A DNA stretch of 7,946 nucleotides, taken from contig JASJHQ010000013.1 of assembly GCA_037625715.1 (NCBI GenBank), positions 1 to 7,946 of the forward strand. Direction: 5' to 3'. Of this stretch, positions 1 to 5,567 are shown piece after piece. Every line of letters begins with the position of its first letter. Within the stretch, counting starts at the first letter, position 1. The position numbers and the translations under genes are program-made. The notes below the pieces were generated by a model. That model made no database searches, was not told the DNA's origin, and worked only from the letters and a program-made list of their open reading frames with translations. The stretch is from JABAYQ01 sp018608925. GTDB taxonomy: Bacteria; Bacteroidota; Bacteroidia; Flavobacteriales; UBA7312.

Positions 1-33
1 AAATATTTCATCTTCTTTAAAAATAGATTTCAT
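1..33 (-). CDS. Possible 5' end of a minus-strand gene, cut by the left edge
   Basis: On the minus strand an ATG at 33-31 opens a frame that runs to position 1 without a stop and reads MKSIFKEDEIF. A second in-frame ATG at 57-55 would add eight residues. Only 11 to 19 codons are visible, so no family can be named and the frame could be chance. In favour of a real gene: the 74-residue protein gene at 362 points the other way, which leaves the AT-rich gap between them as a natural divergent promoter region. The downstream start is preferred because the extra eight residues look non-coding in character. This is inference from very little sequence. Confidence 0.3.
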   Translation of the reverse strand, partial: MKSIFKEDEIF

Positions 34-57
34 CAAAATGAAAATATTGCATTTCAT

Positions 58-361
58 TATTTTACTGTTTGAATTTGTATTTTATAAATATATCATAAAC
101 TACTCATTTACAATTATTTATGAAGGTTATTTAAATAATTAATTTTCACTCTAACCTAGTGGGAAAATATTGGCAAAAAGAATAAAAAAAGACGTGATTT
201 TTATTGGAATTTGTTACAATAATCAACATTGAATCAACTATTTAATATTGAGTTGAAAAGATTGTTGAACAATTATTGTGATTATTATTATGATAATTCA
301 ATAATTTTATAAATTGAACCTGATTTAAAAATCTTATTACTAACTATAAAAACTAATTATA
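58..361. other. AT-rich intergenic region, probably divergent promoter region
   Basis: About 300 bp with no convincing open frame on either strand and a base composition strongly biased to A and T. It lies between a possible minus-strand gene start and the small plus-strand gene at 362, so it should hold promoters for one or both. The only strong internal structure is the dyad at 216-279, listed separately. An A/T-only inverted repeat (AATAAAAA at 181-188, TTTTTATT at 198-205) is weak. No unambiguous promoter pair is visible. TAATATTG at 243-250 matches the Bacteroidota -7 consensus TAnnTTTG at five of six defined bases, but has no TTTG at the expected upstream distance. Confidence 0.6.
216..279. 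promoter_or_regulatory. Interrupted dyad: hairpin leader or multi-half-site operator
   Basis: Three perfectly complementary blocks are nested around one centre: ACAATAA (216-222) with TTATTGT (273-279), TCAACA (223-228) with TGTTGA (263-268), and TCAACT (234-239) with AGTTGA (251-256). That gives 19 paired positions, broken by a 4-nt bulge (269-272) and a 5/6-nt internal loop, and closed by an 11-nt A/T loop. Read as DNA, it is four TCAAC[A/T] half-sites, two in each orientation, spaced 11 and 12 bp apart, close to one helical turn. A -7-like TAATATTG (243-250) sits at the centre. It could be a regulator-binding site over a promoter or an RNA hairpin in the leader of the 362 gene. The sequence cannot decide between these, and chance in AT-rich DNA is possible. 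Confidence 0.45.
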
Positions 362-586
362 ATGGCTTTTACACAAAAAAACGAAAAAGGAACAACTTAC
401 TACCTACACAAGCAAGAAGTTACTTTGAAATCTACTGGTAACGTTCAAACTATTTATTTCTTCGCTAAGGAGCAATTAACAGTTTCTAAAAAAGGAAACC
501 CTGTAACTTGTTTAGATGCTATTCCAGCAGGAAAGAAAGTTGTTTTAAATGAAAGAACTGGTTTACCATTCTTAAAAAAAGCATAA
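362..586 (+). CDS. Small basic protein of unknown function, 74 residues
   Basis: I do not recognise a named family. The protein is short and lysine-rich (11 Lys, 1 Arg against 5 acidic residues), has a single cysteine (C50), and shows no signal peptide, no membrane segment and no metal-binding cluster, so it is probably cytosolic. Alternating polar and hydrophobic stretches (around YYLH at 13-16, TIYFFAKE at 30-37 and KKVVLNERTG at 58-67) suggest a small beta-rich fold, and it ends in a basic tail (LPFLKKA). The start is the only ATG, preceded by an A/T-rich leader typical of the phylum. The codons look like those of a well-expressed gene (GCT second codon, AAA-rich opening). It stands alone, with a dyad upstream and a strong terminator 19 bp after the stop, so it is probably a monocistronic, possibly abundant, transcript. 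An RNA- or ribosome-associated role would suit its charge but is guesswork. Confidence 0.8.
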   Translation: MAFTQKNEKGTTYYLHKQEVTLKSTGNVQTIYFFAKEQLTVSKKGNPVTCLDAIPAGKKVVLNERTGLPFLKKA

Positions 587-605
587 TTCTTTTAATTAAG
601 ATATT

Positions 606-638
606 AAAAAAAGCCTCTTCATTTGAAGGGGCTTTTTT
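606..638 (+). terminator. Intrinsic terminator after the small gene
   Basis: GCCTCTTC (613-620) pairs with GAAGGGGC (625-632) around an ATTT loop, giving eight base pairs with one G-T wobble. The stem is flanked by a run of seven A (606-612) and six T (633-638), so the A/T pairs extend it. It starts 19 bp after the stop at 584-586 and separates this gene from the helicase operon. The symmetrical A and T tracts mean it could also stop transcription coming from the other side, but no minus-strand gene lies nearby. Confidence 0.92.
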
Positions 639-677
639 ATTTTACACTTAAAATGACCTCATTCCTAATTAAAAAAG

Positions 678-685
678 TAGATTTG
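678..685 (+). promoter_or_regulatory. Probable -7 promoter element of the helicase operon
   Basis: TAGATTTG fits the Bacteroidota primary-sigma -7 consensus TAnnTTTG exactly. It lies 25 bp before the helicase ATG and 39 bp after the terminator, so transcription would start near 692 and leave a leader of about 20 nt. No clear TTTG -33 element is seen at the usual distance, so the call rests on the -7 match and the position. Confidence 0.5.
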
Positions 686-710
686 CACGAAATTTAACCA
701 ATCAATAAAA

Positions 711-2564
711 ATGAAAAAGTTCTCTGATTTGAATCTTTCTGATTCTGTAATGCGTGTTCTACCAGAGCTGGGATTCGAGTCCCCTTCACCTATACAAGAA
801 AAAGCAATTCCCCTTTTAATAGAAAAAAGACAAGATTTTATTGGTCTAGCCCAAACAGGTACTGGTAAAACAGCAGCCTTCGGCTTGCCACTTTTAGACT
901 GGATTGATCCAGACTTAAAACACACACAAGCTCTTATACTAGCTCCTACAAGAGAGTTAGGCCAACAAATTGGTGAGCAATTAGCTATATTTTCTAAATA
1001 TTTACCTAACATTCAAACTCAAACAGTATATGGTGGTGCATCCATTGTAGACCAGATGAGAAGTATTAAGAGAAGAACTCCTCAAATTGTTATAGCAACT
1101 CCAGGAAGGTTACTCGATTTAATTCGTAGAAAAGCCCTCAATTTATCCGAAATTAAATTTGTTGTTTTAGATGAAGCGGATGAAATGCTAAACATGGGAT
1201 TTAAAGAAGATATTGATGATATTTTATCTAACACTGGTGAAGATAAAAACACATGGTTATTCTCGGCTACTATGCCAAAAGAAATACTTCATATAGTTAA
1301 TTCTTACATGAATAACCCGGTAGAAGTTAAAGTGTCTACAGGAAATCAACTTAACGAAAACATAGAGCACCAGTATGCTATTGTTAAATCTTCTGATAAA
1401 TTTGAAGGTTTACAAAGAATTCTTGATTTAGAAGAAAACTTTAGAGGCGTTATTTTTTGTCGAACAAGAATTAACACACAACAACTTGCTGATAATCTAA
1501 AAAAATCTAATTATCAGGCCGAAGCACTTCACGGTGATTTATCTCAAGCACAAAGAGATAGAGTAATGAAGCGTTTTAAAGACCACAGCTTACAGGTTTT
1601 AGTTGCAACAGATGTTGCTGCTAGAGGTATTGATGTAAATGACCTTACTCACGTTGTACATTACGCACTTCCAGATGATGCTGCATATTATACACACAGA
1701 TCAGGTCGTACGGCTAGAGCAGGTAAAAAAGGTATTTCTCTTTCTATGTTAACTAATAGAGATGTTAGAAAACTAGAATCTTTAGAAAGAACATTAAAAC
1801 TTAAGTTTAACAAAATTACTATTCCATCTGCGGATGATATCGTAAATATTAGACTAGAAAAATGGGCTCAAAGCTTAGTAGATGCTAAAACGGAAACTAA
1901 AGTTAACGGTCAGCTTCTTACTAAAGTTCAGATGATGTTAGGAACTCTTTCTTTTGAAGAGTTAGTAGAAAAATTAGTTGCAATTGAAATTTCCAGCTTA
2001 AACTACGATTCTAGAAACAAAGATCTTAACGAAGATAGACAAGCTAGTAGATCTTCTGGCTCTAGAGATAGAGATGGTGGAAGAGGTAGAGGTCGTGATG
2101 GCGGAAGAGACGGTGGAAGAGGTAGAGGTCGCGACAGCAGAGATAGTGGAAGAGACAGAGGTTCTAGATCAAGTAGCGATAGAGGATCAAGATCTTCTAG
2201 CGATAGAAGTTCTTCTAGATCAAGTAGTGACAGACCTCAAAGAGCAAGACGTTCTGAAGGTGGTGATAGTTCTCCTCGTTTTGATGGAGGTGCTAGAACT
2301 GGATCAGCAGGAAGAGATTCAAAAGACGGACATCGATTCTTTATCAATGTTGGTAAAATGGATGGCCTTTCTAAAGGGGAGCTAGCTGATTTTATTGCAG
2401 AAACTGCTAAAATCAGAAAGTCGGATGTTGGTAATATTGATTTACAAAACAACTGTAGCTTTTTCGAAGTAGATAAAAAGAATTCGACTAGTATCTCTGA
2501 TAAATTCAAAGGGATGTTTGTAGAAGGTAGAGAATTAAGAGTTAATAGAGATTCAAAAAAATAA
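711..2564 (+). CDS. deaD: DEAD-box ATP-dependent RNA helicase, CsdA/DeaD-like
   Basis: A 617-residue RNA helicase that unwinds RNA duplexes with ATP. All motifs are intact: Q motif near 21-29 (GFESPSPIQ), motif I AQTGTGKT 47-54, Ia PTRELG 79-84, GG 108-109, Ib TPGR 130-133, II DEAD 154-157, III SAT 185-187, IV around FCRT 249-252, V ATDVAARGID 299-308 and VI HRSGRTARAG 329-338. After a helical region (about 370-435) comes a disordered Arg/Gly/Ser/Asp linker (about 446-536), then a small domain at about 541-613 (RFFINVGKMDGLSKGELADF) that looks like the DbpA-type RNA-binding RRM fold. The length and order resemble E. coli DeaD/CsdA (about 630 residues), which helps 50S subunit assembly in the cold; DbpA is the alternative relative. 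It starts at the first ATG, 25 bp after a -7 match. TypA begins 3 bp after its stop, so the two are co-transcribed. The family is certain, the deaD orthology less so. Confidence 0.95.
   Translation: MKKFSDLNLSDSVMRVLPELGFESPSPIQEKAIPLLIEKRQDFIGLAQTGTGKTAAFGLPLLDWIDPDLKHTQALILAPTRELGQQIGEQLAIFSKYLPNIQTQTVYGGASIVDQMRSIKRRTPQIVIATPGRLLDLIRRKALNLSEIKFVVLDEADEMLNMGFKEDIDDILSNTGEDKNTWLFSATMPKEILHIVNSYMNNPVEVKVSTGNQLNENIEHQYAIVKSSDKFEGLQRILDLEENFRGVIFCRTRINTQQLADNLKKSNYQAEALHGDLSQAQRDRVMKRFKDHSLQVLVATDVAARGIDVNDLTHVVHYALPDDAAYYTHRSGRTARAGKKGISLSMLTNRDVRKLESLERTLKLKFNKITIPSADDIVNIRLEKWAQSLVDAKTETKVNGQLLTKVQMMLGTLSFEELVEKLVAIEISSLNYDSRNKDLNEDRQASRSSGSRDRDGGRGRGRDGGRDGGRGRGRDSRDSGRDRGSRSSSDRGSRSSSDRSSSRSSSDRPQRARRSEGGDSSPRFDGGARTGSAGRDSKDGHRFFINVGKMDGLSKGELADFIAETAKIRKSDVGNIDLQNNCSFFEVDKKNSTSISDKFKGMFVEGRELRVNRDSKK
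2041..2310 (+). repeat. Low-complexity repeats coding the helicase RG/RS linker
   Basis: This part of the helicase gene is built from short imperfect repeats of AGA, GGT and AGT-type codons. A 20-bp block at 2076-2095 recurs exactly at 2112-2131, a period of 36 bp or 12 codons. A 14-bp block at 2163-2176 recurs at 2214-2227, a period of 51 bp or 17 codons. Both periods are multiples of three, so gain or loss of a unit keeps the frame. The protein products are RDGGRGRGRD and SRSSSDR units. Confidence 0.8.
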
Positions 2565-2567
2565 GAA

Positions 2568-4328
2568 ATGCAATCGATTAGAAATATAGCAATTATCGCC
2601 CATGTCGATCATGGTAAAACAACATTAGTAGACAAAATTATTCAGCATTGTCAGGCAAACGACCCTAGAAAAGATACGGGTGAGTTAATACTTGACAATA
2701 ACGATTTAGAAAGAGAAAGAGGAATTACTATTCTTTCAAAAAACGTTTCTGTTAACTACAAAGATGTTAAAATTAACATTATTGATACTCCTGGTCACGC
2801 CGATTTTGGTGGTGAGGTAGAAAGGGTATTAAAAATGGCCGATGGTGTTTTATTACTAGTAGATGCTTTTGAAGGACCAATGCCTCAAACTCGTTTCGTA
2901 CTTGGTAAAGCAATCGAGTTAGGCTTAAAACCTATTGTTGTTGTTAACAAAGTAGATAAAGAAAACTGTACTCCTGATTTAGTTCAAGAAGCTGTTTTCG
3001 AATTGATGTTTAACTTAGACGCTACAGAAGACCAATTAGAATTTGAAACCATTTATGGTTCGTCTAAATTAGGTTGGATGAGTACGGATTGGAAAAATCA
3101 AACAGATAACCTTATTCCTTTGTTGGATGCTGTTTTGGAAAATATTCCGGAAGCACCATATAGAGAAGGTACTCCACAAATGCAAATTACTTCTTTAGAC
3201 TTCTCTAGTTTTAAAGGAAGAATTGCTATTGGTAGAGTATTTAGAGGTGATCTTCATGTTGGACAGGACTATATGCTTTGTAAGTCTGAAGGTCAAAAGA
3301 AAGTCCGTATTAAAGAATTATACATCTTTAAGGGTCTTGGTAGGGAAGAAGTGCAAACGGTTAGGAGTGGAGACTTATGTGCTATTATAGGTATCGAAGA
3401 TTTCGAGATCGGAGATACTATTGCAGATTTAAACGAACCAGATGCGTTAACAAGAATTGAAGTAGATGAGCCTACAATGAGTATGCTATTTACAATTAAC
3501 AATTCTCCATTCTTTGGTAAAGAAGGAAAGTTCGTTACATCGAGACATTTAAGAGATAGATTATATAAAGAAACAGAAAAGAACCTTGCTCTTCGTGTAG
3601 AAAATACCGATAAGGAAGATAGATTTAATGTTTACGGAAGAGGAGTATTGCATTTATCGGTTCTTATCGAAACAATGCGTAGAGAAGGTTACGAACTTCA
3701 AGTTGGTAAGCCACAGGTAATTATTAAAGAAATTGATGGTAAGAAACACGAACCATTCGAAACTTTGGTAATTGATGTTCCTGAAGATTACTCTGGTAAA
3801 GCTATCGAGCTGGTTACCATGCGTAAAGGTGACTTGTTAGTAATGGAACCAAAAGGTGATTTACAACACTTAGAATTCGACATTCCTTCAAGAGGTTTGA
3901 TCGGTTTAAGAAACAATATTTTAACTGCTACTGCAGGTTCTGCAGTAATGACTCACAGATTTAGAGAATTCATGCCTCACAAAGGAGAAATTCCTTCAAG
4001 ACTAAAAGGATCTCTAATTTCTTCAGAACAAGGTCCGGCAACGGCATTTGCTCTTAACAGATTACAAGACAGAGGTAAGTTCTTTGTTAGTCCTAACGAT
4101 GTTATTTATAAAGGTCAGGTTATTGGAGAGCATTCTCGTGATAACGATCTGGAAGTAAACTTGATAAAAGGAAAACAATTAACAAACATGCGTAAGTCAG
4201 GTACGGATGATGCTATGAAAATTGCTCCAAAAATTGTTTTTTCTCTAGAAGAAGCAATGGAATATTTAGCTGAAGACGAATTCTTAGAAGTTACTCCTCT
4301 TAGCTTGAGAATGAGAAAGTTCAAATAA
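2568..4328 (+). CDS. typA: Ribosome-binding translational GTPase TypA/BipA
   Basis: A 586-residue member of the EF-G-like translational GTPases, slightly shorter than the roughly 600 residues usual for the family. The G domain is complete: G1 AHVDHGKT 11-18, G2 RGITI 51-55, G3 DTPGHADF 73-80, G4 NKVD 127-130 and a G5-position segment GSSKLGW 164-170. Domain II (about 203-290), the domain III and V alpha/beta folds (about 300-475, with GRGVLHLSVLIETMRREGYE) and the BipA-specific C-terminal domain (about 480-586, with GPATAFALNRLQDRG) follow in order. In other bacteria BipA binds the ribosome at the EF-G site and is needed for efficient 50S assembly and growth at low temperature. The ATG lies 3 bp after the helicase stop and directly gives the conserved RNIAIIAHVDHGKTTL opening, so the start is firm. 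It is expressed with the helicase. Confidence 0.98.
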   Translation: MQSIRNIAIIAHVDHGKTTLVDKIIQHCQANDPRKDTGELILDNNDLERERGITILSKNVSVNYKDVKINIIDTPGHADFGGEVERVLKMADGVLLLVDAFEGPMPQTRFVLGKAIELGLKPIVVVNKVDKENCTPDLVQEAVFELMFNLDATEDQLEFETIYGSSKLGWMSTDWKNQTDNLIPLLDAVLENIPEAPYREGTPQMQITSLDFSSFKGRIAIGRVFRGDLHVGQDYMLCKSEGQKKVRIKELYIFKGLGREEVQTVRSGDLCAIIGIEDFEIGDTIADLNEPDALTRIEVDEPTMSMLFTINNSPFFGKEGKFVTSRHLRDRLYKETEKNLALRVENTDKEDRFNVYGRGVLHLSVLIETMRREGYELQVGKPQVIIKEIDGKKHEPFETLVIDVPEDYSGKAIELVTMRKGDLLVMEPKGDLQHLEFDIPSRGLIGLRNNILTATAGSAVMTHRFREFMPHKGEIPSRLKGSLISSEQGPATAFALNRLQDRGKFFVSPNDVIYKGQVIGEHSRDNDLEVNLIKGKQLTNMRKSGTDDAMKIAPKIVFSLEEAMEYLAEDEFLEVTPLSLRMRKFK

Positions 4329-4339
4329 GCCGATTTTTG

Positions 4340-4347
4340 TATCTTTC
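4340..4347 (+). promoter_or_regulatory. Possible internal -7 promoter element
   Basis: TATCTTTC in the 36-bp gap after typA matches TAnnTTTG at five of six defined bases and lies 17 bp before the flavoprotein ATG, which would give a start near 4354. No good -33 TTTG is seen upstream. It may allow the flavoprotein and ABC-F genes to be expressed separately from the helicase and typA, or it may be chance. No terminator-like hairpin is visible in the gap, so read-through is expected. Confidence 0.3.
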
Positions 4348-4364
4348 TAGCCTAATTTAATCCG

Positions 4365-5567
4365 ATGAGAATTGCAATTATAGGAGGAGGAGCTGCAGGC
4401 TTTATGGCTGCCATTACTGCAAAATTGCATAATGGTAAGAATGAAGTTGTTCTTTTCGAAAAATCCAATAAAGTATTAGCCAAGGTTAAGATTTCTGGTG
4501 GAGGTAGATGCAATGTAACCAATGCTTGTTTCTCTGTTTCTCAATTAATTAAGAATTATCCTAGAGGAGAAAAGTTTTTAAAAAACGCTTTCCCTCATTT
4601 TCATACTCAAGACACTATTGATTGGTTCGAGTCTAGAGGTGTTCCTTTAAAAGCGGAAGCAGATAACCGAATGTTTCCTATTTCCGATAACTCTCAGTCT
4701 ATTGTAGATTGTTTAATGAACGAAATCGACAAATTAGGAGTTGAGTTAAAATTACAATCGGTTATTTCTAAAATTGAAAAGGTAGAAAATCAATTTTTAC
4801 TTGAGATAAACCATCAAGAAAATTATTTCGACAAAGTCATTATTGCTACCGGAGGATCACCTAAGTTAAGTGGATTCGACTGGATAAATAATTTGCAGAA
4901 AAACATAATAGAACCAGTGCCATCTCTTTTTACCTTTAATATTCCTAAAGATGGAATAACAGAATTAATGGGGGTTGTAGCTAGTAATGCTACAGTCCGA
5001 ATTCAAGGAACAAAGATAAAACATAGTGGTCCTTTATTAATTACCCATTGGGGAATGAGTGGGCCTGCTGTTCTTAAGACATCTTCCTTTGGAGCAAGAT
5101 ATTTATTCGACAATAATTACAATTTTAATGTTCAAATTAATTGGACAGACTTTAGTGAAGAAGAATACCAAAACTTAATAGCACAAAACAAGACAAGTAA
5201 TCGATTAATAACTAATAAAAATCCGTTCGAAATTCCTTCTAGATTATGGAATTTTATTGTTCAGAAAAGTCAAATATCTGAATTAAAAAAATGGAATGAA
5301 CTTAGTAAAAAAGATATCAATAAGCTACTCAACCATCTCATGAATGATGTTTATGCTGTCAAAGGTAAAACTACTTTTAAAGAGGAATTCGTTACCAGTG
5401 GTGGGGTAGACTTAAACGACATAAATAGCCAAACTATGGAAAGCAAAAATTGCAAAGGATTGTATTTTTGTGGTGAGGTAATGAATATAGATGGAGTAAC
5501 AGGAGGTTTTAATTTTCAAGCTGCATGGACAAGCGGTTTCCTAGCAGGTAAAAACAGTACAATATGA
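4365..5567 (+). CDS. HI0933/YhiN-family FAD-dependent flavoprotein
   Basis: A 400-residue flavoprotein of the usual family length (about 400). The N-terminal Rossmann motif is IIGGGAAGFMAA (5-16), with an acidic residue (E32) at the end of the second strand to bind the FAD ribose. The family signature KISGGGRCNVTN is at 42-53. Further marks are FPISDNSQSIVDCL (104-117), the second nucleotide motif IIATGG (159-164), LLITHWGMSGPAVLK (224-238) and the C-terminal FAD-closing segment with GGVDL, GLYFCGEVMNIDGVTGGFNFQAA (346-387). Members are often labelled NAD(P)/FAD-dependent oxidoreductase or aminoacetone oxidase; the true substrate is unknown for most, and nothing here identifies it. There is no signal peptide, so it is cytosolic. 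Its stop overlaps the ABC-F start (ATGA, 5564-5567), which implies coupled translation. Its place between typA and an ABC-F gene hints at a link to ribosome or RNA metabolism, but that is inference. Confidence 0.93.
   Translation: MRIAIIGGGAAGFMAAITAKLHNGKNEVVLFEKSNKVLAKVKISGGGRCNVTNACFSVSQLIKNYPRGEKFLKNAFPHFHTQDTIDWFESRGVPLKAEADNRMFPISDNSQSIVDCLMNEIDKLGVELKLQSVISKIEKVENQFLLEINHQENYFDKVIIATGGSPKLSGFDWINNLQKNIIEPVPSLFTFNIPKDGITELMGVVASNATVRIQGTKIKHSGPLLITHWGMSGPAVLKTSSFGARYLFDNNYNFNVQINWTDFSEEEYQNLIAQNKTSNRLITNKNPFEIPSRLWNFIVQKSQISELKKWNELSKKDINKLLNHLMNDVYAVKGKTTFKEEFVTSGGVDLNDINSQTMESKNCKGLYFCGEVMNIDGVTGGFNFQAAWTSGFLAGKNSTI

Noticed and set aside
181..205. Inverted repeat AATAAAAA/TTTTTATT as a terminator or hairpin
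   Set aside because: The stem has only A-T pairs, and such repeats are expected by chance in DNA this AT-rich. No gene ends here.
613..632. Terminator stem as a possible regulatory attenuator for the helicase operon
   Set aside because: It lies directly after the 362-586 gene, and a better -7 promoter match for the helicase lies downstream at 678-685, so plain termination explains it.
665..1012. Minus-strand open frame of 115 codons across the start of the helicase gene
   Set aside because: It lies antisense to the conserved Q motif, motif I and motif Ia of the helicase and resembles no protein. Its upstream context does not suggest a gene.
2074..2385. Open frame of 103 codons in another frame inside the helicase RG-rich linker
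   Set aside because: It is a Val/Glu-rich shadow of the repetitive AGA/GGT codons of the linker. The helicase frame is continuous through it into a recognisable RNA-binding domain.
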